Below the pieces are notes generated by a model. The model saw only the letters and a list, made by a program, of their open reading frames with translations. It was not told where the DNA came from and searched no databases. The translations under genes were made by a program, and so were the position numbers. A stretch of DNA of 64,000 nucleotides from Mermis nigrescens (lineage: Eukaryota > Nematoda > Enoplea > Mermithida > Mermithidae), in the NCBI GenBank assembly GCA_036768485.1, contig JAVLUZ010000227.1, positions 1-64,000 of the forward strand. Direction: 5' to 3'. Below, one piece after another: positions 53,605-62,405 of this stretch (its first letter is position 1; every line of letters begins with the position of its first letter).

Positions 53605-56600
53605 GTGGGATGCGTGCATGATAATGTCGAAATTGACAAACTGCACCAAATCTCAGATAATTCACGTGAAAATGCGTTATATCACACGATCGAAAGCTCT
53701 TTAAGCAAGTCTAATGCTTCAATTGAGCAACAAGCGAAAATTCGTGATTTATGCTTATCATTTAGTTCTGTTTTTGCCATGAAAGGTGAAAAGCTAGGTC
53801 GTACACCGCTTATCAAACACCGTATCGATACAGGCGATAATGCGCCAGTAGCAGGTCGTACGTACCGAGTCGAACATAATTTACGCGAACCAATGCAAAA
53901 AATTATTAATCAAATGTTGCATGATGGCATAATTTCGCCTACAACGAGCCCTTGGGCTAGTCCACTTTTTCTAATAAGCAAAAAAGACGGGGATTTCCGA
54001 CCAGTGGTCGATTATCGTAAGCTTAATGCCGTAACGCGTACACAATTGTATCCTTTACCGCAAATGCAAGATTATTTTGACGCTTTAGGCAATGCTAAGT
54101 ACTTTACAACCTTAGATTTAAAGTCAGGTTACTGGCAAATTCCTTTAGAGGAAGAATCTAAGGAAAAAACCGCGTTTATTTGTCCTATAGGTCATTTTGA
54201 ATTTAACGTGTTGCCTTATGGTGTAAAGAATGCACCAGCCGACTTTCAGCGTTTGATGGAACTTGTGCTTTCCGGGTTAAGCTGGAAACGTTGTTTAGTT
54301 TACATCGATGACATCATAGTCTTTTCAGCTACTTTTGATGAGCATCTTCAAGCTCTTCAGGATGTTTTTTCTGCGCTAAAATCAGCAAACCTTAAGGTTA
54401 AGCCAGAAAAGTGTCATTTTTTACAATCTGAAGTTTTATTTTTAGGGCACAAAATTTCCTCAGATGGAATAGCACCGGATCCGAAGAAGATCAACGATGT
54501 ATTAAATTTTCCTACTCCTAAAAATGTTAAAATGCTGCAGCAGTTTTTAGGTCTCGTTCAGTGGTTTAAAAAATTCATAAAAGATCTGGCACATATCGCG
54601 AAACCACTTTTCCAGCTTTTACGGAAAAATTTTAAATTTTCTTGGAATCATGAGCATCAGAAAGCTTTTGACACTTTAAAGCAAGCTTTTACATCACCGC
54701 CGATTCTGCAGTTTCCACGTTTTGATGCGAATCACACGTTCATTTTAACGACCGATGCAAGTAATTATGCTTTGGGGGCCATCCTATGCCAAGAAAGTAA
54801 GGCGAGTAACGAAAAATTTATTTTAGCCTATGCGAGTCGTATTTTGACAAGTTGCGAACGCAACTATACTACGACTGAACGTGAGGCATTATCAATATTA
54901 TGGGGCGTAAAGTATTTTCGTCATTATCTGTATGGTTCAAGTTTTATAATTGAAACAGACCATCAAGCGCTAACATGGCTTTTTAATGTACGTGATCCTT
55001 CTAGCAGGCTCCGACGATGGGCGTTAAAGCTGCAAGAGTTCACATACACTATACGATATGTGAAAGGCGTTAACAATCAAGCAGCAGACCTGCTATCACG
55101 CCACCCACAGTACGAAACAGATACATATCGTAATGTATCAGTGGCATGCAATGAGGTAGATTATGTACCTAGCATAAATATTGCTAATATCGAATCAGAA
55201 GCCTCTGATTCGGATGAAAATTGTGACGCGTCTAATGAGATGCACGAAAATCGTGCCGAAAAGCACAGTGATGCGACAAATGTACCTATGTTTTTCGAAC
55301 GTAAAATGCTTTCTGATGAAGAGCAGAAAGAAATTTTAACCGTTGCTAAACTCATAGAAGAGCAAGATCTTGATGACGCAATAAGCGCTATTAAAATATC
55401 ACTAGACGATTTAAGCAATAAGAACTATCGCGATGAATTTTTCGTACAAAATGGTGTTTTGTATCGTCGTTTTCAGCCTAAGCGCAGCGCGCATGTAGTT
55501 TTTCAAGTCGTTTTACCTAAATCGTTGCGTAGATTTGTTCTCACAGAATTTCACGACTCGATTTTTGGTGGACATTTTTCTATGCGAAAAATTTTACCGG
55601 CCATACAGTTACGCTATTGGTGGCCTAACATGGAAAATGACGTTTCTGCTTGGTGTAAAAATTGCGAAATTTGCATTCAGAGAAAAGCTACATCTCCTTT
55701 ACACTCTACGCCTCTTAAGACCATTAAGGTTTCAGAGCGCTGGGAACTTATTGCCTGTGACTGTTTATCAATGCCGACTTCCACATCTGGCAATAACAGT
55801 ATCGTTGTATTTATGGATTACTTTACTAAGTATCCAGAAGCTTTTGCTGTCTCTGATATTAAAGCTGTGACTATCGCAAATTTACTCTTGCATGAAATTA
55901 TTCCGCGTCATGGTGTACCTAAGAAATTTTTAACTGATCAAGGTTCTAATTTTACCTCAAATTTATTGGCTGAAATATGTCGTTTATTAAAAAACCAGAA
56001 AATTTTCACTACTCCGTATCACCCTCAGTGTGACGGTTTAGTCGAAAGGTATAATAGAACTCTTCTTGATACGCTTTCGAAGCTTTCGATGAAAGATAAA
56101 TTTAATTGGGAAAAATACTTGCCGTTTGCGTTATTTTCGTATCGTGCCACTCCACAGTCATCTACGGGGTTTTCGCCTTTTATGCTAACGTATGTCAGGG
56201 AGCCATCGTATCCCATTGATGTACAGTTACTGAACGAACATGAGTTCGATTTGGAGGCTACAAACTCTCATGAAGCTTATTTAGCTAATTTGGCGGATAC
56301 GTTAGGAATAATGCATGAAATTTGCACTGAAAATGCGGAAAAATCGCAAAATATGCAAAAGAAGCAATATGATAAATCAGTTTCTTTACATCAATTTACG
56401 GTTAATGATATCGTTTACCTAAATAATAAAGCTGTTATACCTAAAAGTGAAGGCAAACTTTCGCCAAAACAGCTTGGACCTTATCGTATTTTAGATTTAC
56501 CAACTGAAGAAACTGCTAAGCTTGCGTATGTACATAATCCTTTAATTATGCATACTGTACATCGTGATCGTCTTTTACCGTATCCTACCTTACCGTACTC

Positions 56601-56895
56601 TGATCTTATCGAGAAAAAATATGCTTATGCCGAAAATGACGTTGTTTTTGTAAAAATTCCAAGGAAGCCACATTGGCCTGCAAAAGTGATAAAATTTACT
56701 GATTTGCCTGCTTCCTGTCGCCTTGCTAAGAATGTTGTACCTGTGCAACTATTCGATAAACGTAGAACACGTCTTAGTGTACCATTGAGTAACGTTTTCC
56801 CTTTTTCAGAGCATTCTATTAGCCAGATATGTCCGACGGATTCGAGAATAGTACGAGCAGTGAGAATGGCGAAAGCGTTTTTGAACGCCGCATAA
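53605..56895 (+). CDS. Ty3/gypsy pol: RT, RNase H, integrase, PWWP-like domain (5' truncated)
   Basis: A 1096-codon open frame after the gap, ending TAA. RT: TPLIKHRIDTGDNAP, SPWASPLFLISKKDG, LDLKSGYWQIPL, and YIDDIIVFS (YIDD) at 54301. RNase H: TTDASNYALGAIL, TTTEREALSILWG, ETDHQALTWLF, all catalytic acids present. Integrase: H-x4-H and C-x2-C zinc finger (55548-55680), D (CDCLSM), D (LTDQGSNF), E (DGLVERYNRT), then a GPY/F module (LSPKQLGPYRI). The last ~85 residues (56635-56895) start NDVVFVKIPRKPHWPAKV and end in a helix with RAVRMAKAF, matching the PWWP fold, a reader of H3K36-methylated nucleosomes. The frame has no stops, so the copy may be young. Gag and protease are not visible. Confidence 0.93.
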   Translation: MGCVHDNVEIDKLHQISDNSRENALYHTIESSLSKSNASIEQQAKIRDLCLSFSSVFAMKGEKLGRTPLIKHRIDTGDNAPVAGRTYRVEHNLREPMQKIINQMLHDGIISPTTSPWASPLFLISKKDGDFRPVVDYRKLNAVTRTQLYPLPQMQDYFDALGNAKYFTTLDLKSGYWQIPLEEESKEKTAFICPIGHFEFNVLPYGVKNAPADFQRLMELVLSGLSWKRCLVYIDDIIVFSATFDEHLQALQDVFSALKSANLKVKPEKCHFLQSEVLFLGHKISSDGIAPDPKKINDVLNFPTPKNVKMLQQFLGLVQWFKKFIKDLAHIAKPLFQLLRKNFKFSWNHEHQKAFDTLKQAFTSPPILQFPRFDANHTFILTTDASNYALGAILCQESKASNEKFILAYASRILTSCERNYTTTEREALSILWGVKYFRHYLYGSSFIIETDHQALTWLFNVRDPSSRLRRWALKLQEFTYTIRYVKGVNNQAADLLSRHPQYETDTYRNVSVACNEVDYVPSINIANIESEASDSDENCDASNEMHENRAEKHSDATNVPMFFERKMLSDEEQKEILTVAKLIEEQDLDDAISAIKISLDDLSNKNYRDEFFVQNGVLYRRFQPKRSAHVVFQVVLPKSLRRFVLTEFHDSIFGGHFSMRKILPAIQLRYWWPNMENDVSAWCKNCEICIQRKATSPLHSTPLKTIKVSERWELIACDCLSMPTSTSGNNSIVVFMDYFTKYPEAFAVSDIKAVTIANLLLHEIIPRHGVPKKFLTDQGSNFTSNLLAEICRLLKNQKIFTTPYHPQCDGLVERYNRTLLDTLSKLSMKDKFNWEKYLPFALFSYRATPQSSTGFSPFMLTYVREPSYPIDVQLLNEHEFDLEATNSHEAYLANLADTLGIMHEICTENAEKSQNMQKKQYDKSVSLHQFTVNDIVYLNNKAVIPKSEGKLSPKQLGPYRILDLPTEETAKLAYVHNPLIMHTVHRDRLLPYPTLPYSDLIEKKYAYAENDVVFVKIPRKPHWPAKVIKFTDLPASCRLAKNVVPVQLFDKRRTRLSVPLSNVFPFSEHSISQICPTDSRIVRAVRMAKAFLNAA

Positions 56896-58838
56896 ATCGT
56901 TTGAAGTGTCAGCAGGACATATGGAAGAAGTTGTATAATCGGTCGCCTCTGGAGCATTTTGCGAATTTTAGTCGTCTATTAATAAGATCAGAAACCGAGT
57001 CGGATTTGGCGGTCAACGAAATGTTGCGACCACGAAATTGTATAAATGGCGTTTTTATCTTCGGTTATGACTCTGAATTCGTTAATGACCGTTGTGATTT
57101 ACCATATTCGAAGTGGGAGCCGAAATTTAAATTCATGCGTGGTGGGAGCCCGACGCATTCAGACTATCACGGTTCTTTTGCGAGATATATTCAAGTGGCG
57201 ACGTTGACTGGGGACGTATATGTGTGGGATTTGGCGTATTTTTCTACCGCACCACGCGCTTTACATAATCTGCTCACGGAAAAGCAGCAAAACATTTTCT
57301 TCGCCATGCATGACGCTACCTCGGATGCTCGCGCGTATTATCTTTTGTATGGTGAGCGCCTTTACACTTTTGATGCTTATATACGTCGTGTTAGGCCGCC
57401 TCGCTTATCCTTATTTAAGTGTAACATCGTAGATACGAAACGTAGTTATGAATTGTTTAAACCGCGATTTGTGCGAGGAAACTATGTACCTGCAAATAAT
57501 AAGTTATGTAGTCATGTATCATTTGCGTTTAATGTCGATCTATTGAAAAGCTCAGTGGCTTACGGGCAGTTTTGGTCGTCACCGCTAAATAAGGTCATGC
57601 TAAAGTATCTTGTAGAAGATGCAATCGCTGTGTTAGATATCGCCTTTTTATGGTTGCGTCATGGTTTTATTACTGATGTAAATGTACCATTGTGCGAATC
57701 TGTTGGCGAGCTTTTTGAAGCACCTGAAGGTGCAATAACTCGTGCATGCTCTGAACCGCCCGAAATTTTCGATCATAGTAAGTATACAGCTCGCACAATA
57801 TTATCTCGTTTTGATTTTGACGAACAAAGTGTTCGCGAGCGCATTATTCGTAAAAACCTAGTTAAAAATCGCGCTAAAGCGCGAAAACGCGCTGTATTCA
57901 GTCGTTGTAGTGACGATGAGTCTGACGACGACGGTCTCTTACTTTTTCCGTTCGACTTTGAGTATGATCTGACGGAAGAGCAAGAGCGCGAACTGTTAGC
58001 TGACGCGCGTTTCGATGAATTGTGTAATCAAACGAGTACTAGTGTTGATATGACTATACAATCTGAATCGTCAGTTTCTGATAAGTTAGGGAATTTAGTT
58101 CCGTCAACATCGCGTGATGCATCCGTACTAGAAACCATTGAATTCGCGCAAGATGTTATTATGTCTGACGCGTCTATGTGTGATCATGTTGTAGTTACGC
58201 CAGAAGTTACGGTAACAAATAGTGTTAGTAGTGATCATAGCGCGAAACTTCAAGCTGCCTCTAAGGCAGAAAATTCGGATGATCTCGTTAAATCAATTTT
58301 GCTGCAGATCGCGTCGGGTATATCTCAAGCTATAACTTCGGATGTTTTGAACGCGTTGCAATCTGTTTTACAGTTAGGCGCCGTAGTCGAATTTCTGTCA
58401 CGCATGCGCGAATATTCAGATTCGTATATGAACAATATTTTCGAACTTTTCTGTCGAATTTTTGGAAAAAGTTTCGCATTTTCGATTCCGCACATAGAAC
58501 GATTTTGTTTGGATCCGCCAAACACAGTTGAACCGCGAGAATCTTCTTTTTTATTACAACCTTTTAATAAGCTAAGTACACTACGATATTACTCGCTTAA
58601 AAGTGATCGCGCGAATAATGATTGGGACGTGCGTTTATACGTTACTTCGGGTCGTTTACTTTTCCAAGTTCCGCTAACATTTCTCGAAAAGGTCGCGTTG
58701 TTTCCTGTACCTGACGCGCTTTATGATGAGAGTACGCGCATTAATCCTTTGTATTTGAACCATCTCCGTAGTACTCCATGCCCCTTGAGCTCTACAATGG
58801 TTAAGCATAGCACACGCTTAAGCATAGAGACTTTGTAG
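56829..58838 (+). CDS. ORF3: DEDDy 3'-5' exonuclease-like protein of the Ty3/gypsy element
   Basis: 669 codons, ATG at 56829, TAG at 58836. It overlaps pol by 67 nt in the -1 frame. RNase D-type motifs in order: DSE at residues 81-83 (FGYDSEF), motif II with D166 (MHDATSDARAYYLLYG) and D182 (FDAY), and Y260-x3-D264 (YLVEDAIAVLD), so a DEDDy active site appears complete. The rest (residues ~320-669) has a basic run, an acidic patch (SDDESDDDG), a Ser-rich stretch and no recognised fold; no signal peptide or TM helix, so not an env. From memory, DEDDy ORF3s are described in LTR retrotransposons of bdelloid rotifers; role unknown. The stop codon sits in a perfect 23-bp hairpin (58833-58855). Confidence 0.82.
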   Translation: MSDGFENSTSSENGESVFERRINRLKCQQDIWKKLYNRSPLEHFANFSRLLIRSETESDLAVNEMLRPRNCINGVFIFGYDSEFVNDRCDLPYSKWEPKFKFMRGGSPTHSDYHGSFARYIQVATLTGDVYVWDLAYFSTAPRALHNLLTEKQQNIFFAMHDATSDARAYYLLYGERLYTFDAYIRRVRPPRLSLFKCNIVDTKRSYELFKPRFVRGNYVPANNKLCSHVSFAFNVDLLKSSVAYGQFWSSPLNKVMLKYLVEDAIAVLDIAFLWLRHGFITDVNVPLCESVGELFEAPEGAITRACSEPPEIFDHSKYTARTILSRFDFDEQSVRERIIRKNLVKNRAKARKRAVFSRCSDDESDDDGLLLFPFDFEYDLTEEQERELLADARFDELCNQTSTSVDMTIQSESSVSDKLGNLVPSTSRDASVLETIEFAQDVIMSDASMCDHVVVTPEVTVTNSVSSDHSAKLQAASKAENSDDLVKSILLQIASGISQAITSDVLNALQSVLQLGAVVEFLSRMREYSDSYMNNIFELFCRIFGKSFAFSIPHIERFCLDPPNTVEPRESSFLLQPFNKLSTLRYYSLKSDRANNDWDVRLYVTSGRLLFQVPLTFLEKVALFPVPDALYDESTRINPLYLNHLRSTPCPLSSTMVKHSTRLSIETL

Positions 58839-58855
58839 GCGCGAAGCGCCTACAA
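58833..58855 (+). repeat. Perfect hairpin over the ORF3 stop codon
   Basis: TTGTAGGCGC-GAA-GCGCCTACAA: 10-bp arms and a GAA loop, containing the dispersed GGCGCGAAGCGCC core (58838-58850). It spans TAG at 58836-58838. Confidence 0.9.
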
Positions 58856-59295
58856 TGGGGCCATACTACTACACAATAAAGCACAAAAGTATAGGCCCGA
58901 ATTGCCGAACTCGAGCCTTCTATCTTTGCACTGGTCGGTCACCTGGGACGAAATCATAGCTTTCTTGCTTTGGCCCGAAGCGCCGAATTTTTAATGCACA
59001 GTCGGTTATCCAGGATGGGCGGAACCAACTAATTTCAATTTGCATAAGTAGCGAGCAGCATCCCCGTTCACGGCCCATTCTAATTTTAGTTCAGATCATC
59101 AGCTATGTTGGTTCACTGCACCTTAAAGTAAAGGTGCGAACCGCCGAATTTCGGACGTTCTATTTAAAGCATGGCACAAAGCGCCGAATTTCCTTTCTAC
59201 CCTCCAGCCATGCCTAAGGCGCGTGCGTCCTGCCACTATCAGTTTCGATTTGTAGCAAGGTGTGCACTGTCACTTGATGCCCTCTTAGTGTGTGC
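58856..59295. other. Spacer between the Ty3 element and the virus-like block
   Basis: Probably holds the 3' LTR, but no LTR can be shown because the 5' copy is missing. GCGCCGAATTT-like half-hairpins recur near 58976, 59137 and 59175. Confidence 0.4.
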
Positions 59296-59831
59296 TCAAA
59301 CTAGTTTGAATGCATCAGTCAAACACGTTACGCGTTTTTGAAATCGTTTCAGTTGTGCTTCATTTCTTGCGCCTGTTATAACAATTTTTCCCGTCGTAAA
59401 AATAAGGGCAGAGGGTGGGCCATCCGGAAATCGTATTTTCAAACCGGGAATAATTCTTGTTCGTATTCAACAAACTTTCTGTGCGCTTGAGCGAGAGCGC
59501 GTAAATTTATATTTGCGCCTAAATTTCCCGAACCCACAATATTGTGAATTTTATGTTCAGCCAGTTTTAGCTCGTATTCACTTTTCTCCAACATTCTGCA
59601 AATTTTTTCGTTCGCAATTTTATTTTGTTCAACGCTTTTAGCACCAATGCATACTAATTTTCCCGAACTGAACAATAGACCCGTTGCTTTTGGTTCGTTT
59701 ATTCGAATTATTGCCGCATTGAATCTTTTGTGGTCAAATTCCACTCCATCGCAAGTTCTCTTAATTTTATACAAATTTAAAAGCTTTGAAGAGACTCGAG
59801 CTGTAGAAACAACATTTCGAATCGTAACCAT
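59296..59831 (-). pseudogene. TATA-binding protein (TBP) of the virus-like element, one frameshift
   Basis: TBP binds the TATA box as a saddle of two imperfect repeats and recruits the transcription machinery. Repeat 1 is complete: VVSTARV, KRFNAAIIRINEPKATGLLFSSGKLVC (with intercalating Phe), IGAKSVEQ, and HNIVGSGNLGANINL...YEQELFP. Frame 1 then stops at TGA 59439-59441; repeat 2 (ALIFTTGKIVITGARNEAQ) continues in another frame to TGA at 59296-59298. One base appears lost in the C run near 59446. I use the ATG at 59829-59831; an upstream GTG at 59861 also fits the frame. It lies 43 bp past the preceding gene, same strand. It is short and divergent (~40-50% by eye in repeat 1) and lacks the N-terminal extension of host TBPs. 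A host-derived copy is possible but its place in the block argues for an element gene. Confidence 0.85.
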
Positions 59832-59863
59832 GATTGAGAATGATGAATTTTTAATAGACACGA

Positions 59864-59872
59864 CTATTTATA
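59864..59872 (-). promoter_or_regulatory. TATA box before the TBP gene
   Basis: TATAAATAG, 33-41 nt upstream of the chosen ATG. Variant of the motif at the structural genes. Confidence 0.5.
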
Positions 59873-59873
59873 T

Positions 59874-60610
59874 CTAAAAATATGAAGGTTTAATCTTTCG
59901 AAAATGCAACTTGACAATCACTTTTCCAGAAATAAACGGTATTAATAGATCCAAATCGTCTTTTATGTTTATTTCTATGCTAGAAATATCTTTTACGAGG
60001 ACGGGTATGTAGTGAGGAAAATCATAGATTCTGTCAATGATGTTAGGGTATGTTCCTTCCACGTTTATGATGCGCAAAAGAGGGGCTGAAACGTCTCCTA
60101 CGATCTGGGGTTCTAAAATATTTGCATAGACGTACAAGGTTTCAAGACCACCCCCACCAAGTCCGGCTCCTTATCTGACCATCCTGTATCTTTTAGTAGT
60201 GTTTCTTTAAATCCTAAAATATGTGCTATTCTTTCGGACAGTTTCACTGATTTCACAAAGCGTTCGAGTATCATTACAGAAACCCGTTTTATTGAAGTGT
60301 AATAATTGAATTCTACTCCTTCTACTTTTTCTATACAAAATTTCAAAGCCTCTATAAATTCCTGGATGGAGTCGTAGCATCCTTCCTGCATTTGAAGTTT
60401 ATATTCAATACCATCTGCATCTATAACTTTAATTTCCGTTTCGTGTTTTCTTATTGTTTGCCAATTATGGGGGTAAATAAATTCCGAGAGACCACACTCC
60501 CAATCACCGATTAATTTTAATTTTTGCGGTAAATGTACAATAAACTTTGAAGGCGTATTTTGTCTATCGCTTATCGTGTTGCTAGGCAAAGTTATGTAAA
60601 ATTGATCCAT
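59874..60610 (-). pseudogene. Probable minor capsid (penton-like) protein, one frameshift
   Basis: Part 1 (60113-60610) starts MDQFYITLPSNT and part 2 (59874-60137) contains ANILEPQIVGDVSAPLLRI and SGKVIVKLHFR. From memory these are the two halves of one ~245-residue protein that recurs beside F54H12.2-type proteins in invertebrate virus-like elements. Its size and beta-rich sequence suit a single jelly-roll penton, but that role is inference. The frame changes at the G-rich GGTGGGGGTGG near 60150. The start ATG overlaps the protease stop by 19 nt. Part 2 has no ATG of its own at its apparent start (TTG). Confidence 0.72.
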
Positions 60611-61101
60611 TTTTCACAAATTTGGTTTATGATAAAATCTTCATCTATGACTGAGGTGTTTATCTTAAATAGACTATTTACAAAACCCGTTACAAATTCG
60701 TCCGCATAACTTTTATCTAAACTTTTTAAAATTAGTTTCATGGGCACCCCTCTGCACCTCCAAATTAAAAAATAAACACACATTTGGCCGCACGTAGACG
60801 TTAGTGGCTGCTGCACGCATTTTTTATTATGCTTAATTTTTGTAGCATACTGTAGAATATAATTTTGTGTATGATTATCAGGCGCTAAGCCGTAGCTGTC
60901 GAAATAGTCGCATGAGTCATGCGCGTCAAAATACATGCACGTCCAATGCGAACCAGGCTGGGTACTAGGGTCCATATTCATTACCAATGCAGCAGGCTTG
61001 CTAAAAATGGGTGGTAATTTATCGCTCGGGAAAACACCAAGGAAATTTTGACCGACCGCTTGGTCGCCTTTTAATACACTATTTAGTTGAAAGGTATTCA
61101 T
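60592..61101 (-). CDS. Adenain-like cysteine protease
   Basis: 169 codons. Adenovirus-type maturation protease family (C5-like), which cleaves capsid and core precursors during virion assembly. Catalytic positions are visible: H52 (GSHWTCMYFD), acid D68 (YFDSYG), Q97/Q98 oxyanion candidate and C104 (TSTCGQMCVYF). Length is close to adenain (~200). ATG lies two bases after the capsid gene stop. A TATA-like TAGATAAGAAC is 33-43 nt upstream (61134-61144). Intact. Confidence 0.85.
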   Translation of the reverse strand: MNTFQLNSVLKGDQAVGQNFLGVFPSDKLPPIFSKPAALVMNMDPSTQPGSHWTCMYFDAHDSCDYFDSYGLAPDNHTQNYILQYATKIKHNKKCVQQPLTSTCGQMCVYFLIWRCRGVPMKLILKSLDKSYADEFVTGFVNSLFKINTSVIDEDFIINQICEKWINFT

Positions 61102-61103
61102 GT

Positions 61104-62405
61104 TTAAGTATTATAATCATACATAACATTTCTGTTCTTATCTAGCATTACTAAATTATCAAACTCGGCATAAACAATCACTTCAAGGCCCGTATCGGGA
61201 ATTTTTTCGGCAAATGATATTTCAATGCTAGTTGTACCTTCCCTAATTAAATCCCAATGTCCGCCGTCATCTTCGTCTGGAGTCAAATCAAATGCAAACA
61301 GACACTGACCGTTTTTGAACCCTTCTCTTGTCACACCGTTCCCTTTATTGTCCCGACTAATATCAAGTGTTTCGAATAATTGATCAAAAGCTCTAAGGTA
61401 CTTGTTATTTTTAAAGTCTAGCCTGAATGGGTGAGAGGGGAAGGTAACGCCCCCACAAATTACTTTTGCATCGTTTATACTGTATGATTTAAAATTGAAA
61501 GGAGATTTTTTTATATTTCCCCTATACGCATCTGCATCCACACATCCAAAAATAATGCGTCTAGGAAGCTGCCCTGAAAATAAGGTGTTAAGGGGGGTAG
61601 ATTGACAAGTGCTAGGTATATGTATATTCATCATCGTAACTCTGCGCACGGGGTATTTAATAGTGTTTGATGCAAGTACTCTTTCGATAGCTAGCCCTGT
61701 GCTTTCTAAAATTTCTGCCTTTCGTACGCAAAACTTCATTTGTTGAATACTTAAATGCGCATTTTCGGCACCCTTAAAACTTTGCAAAACAAACGCGTCA
61801 GGATTTCTGTTTAATTCGAGCCTGACGTCAGTATAATTTAGTAAAAACCTGTCTTGTAAAAATAAATCAATGTGTAGTGGCGCACTTAATTCAACTATAG
61901 TCTTATCCGCAAAAAATTCTATGCGTTTTCTCAATCCATAATTGTTTTCTGTGTCATTATAACCCGGACTATCTACTATGTACAAAGCAGATTGCAAGTG
62001 CGAATTTTTAGCATCCCACCCATAATTTAGTTCAGTCTCTAAAAATGCTCGGTATGCATATTTATCTCCGCTGTCATGTACGAGCTTATTATTTAAAAAA
62101 AGTTTGACCTGACGAAATAGAGTTTTGGCGATCAGATTGATAGGGCCTACATCAGGCGCTGTACCATCAGCCTGAGGCGTTCCTTTAGATATAGAAATTT
62201 GCATGTAAATATAATTTTTATTTAGCTGTAAGAAATGGGGATCTGGAGGAATATGAAATTCGTACGGGCCCTCATCAGTAACAGGGTTGGTCAGATTTAT
62301 CTCATCCCAATACCCTCGTTTTATGGCTACCTGGGTAGGCGGTACAGTGAAAAAATCAAGTTCGCTTTTTGTACTAGCGACTGAGAATGAATCGATTAAA
62401 GACAT
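61104..62405 (-). CDS. F54H12.2-type capsid protein, probable major capsid
   Basis: 433 codons, intact. Recognised by its family signature: FHIPPDPHFLQLNKNYIYMQISI, INLIAKTLFRQVKLFLNNKLV, YAYRAFLETELNYG, and LDLFLQDRFLLNYTDVRLEL-like strands. C. elegans F54H12.2 lies beside a Polinton-type integrase gene (F54H12.3); relatives are taken as jelly-roll capsid proteins of Polinton/adintovirus elements. The size fits a compact double jelly roll. Its ATG shares one base with the stop of the previous gene (TAATG), and a TATAAAAGAACTT box lies 50-62 nt upstream inside that gene. Role as major rather than minor capsid is inferred. Confidence 0.85.
   Translation of the reverse strand: MSLIDSFSVASTKSELDFFTVPPTQVAIKRGYWDEINLTNPVTDEGPYEFHIPPDPHFLQLNKNYIYMQISISKGTPQADGTAPDVGPINLIAKTLFRQVKLFLNNKLVHDSGDKYAYRAFLETELNYGWDAKNSHLQSALYIVDSPGYNDTENNYGLRKRIEFFADKTIVELSAPLHIDLFLQDRFLLNYTDVRLELNRNPDAFVLQSFKGAENAHLSIQQMKFCVRKAEILESTGLAIERVLASNTIKYPVRRVTMMNIHIPSTCQSTPLNTLFSGQLPRRIIFGCVDADAYRGNIKKSPFNFKSYSINDAKVICGGVTFPSHPFRLDFKNNKYLRAFDQLFETLDISRDNKGNGVTREGFKNGQCLFAFDLTPDEDDGGHWDLIREGTTSIEISFAEKIPDTGLEVIVYAEFDNLVMLDKNRNVMYDYNT
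61134..61144 (-). promoter_or_regulatory. TATA-like box before the protease gene
   Basis: TAGATAAGAAC, 33-43 nt before the ATG; nine of eleven positions match TATAAAAGAAC. Inside the capsid gene. Confidence 0.35.

Noticed and set aside
55161..55418. Ser-rich open frame on the - strand of the Ty3 pol
   Set aside because: Shadow of the conserved pol frame.
58856..59295. 3' LTR of the Ty3 element
   Set aside because: Likely in principle, but without the 5' copy no terminal repeat or PPT can be demonstrated.
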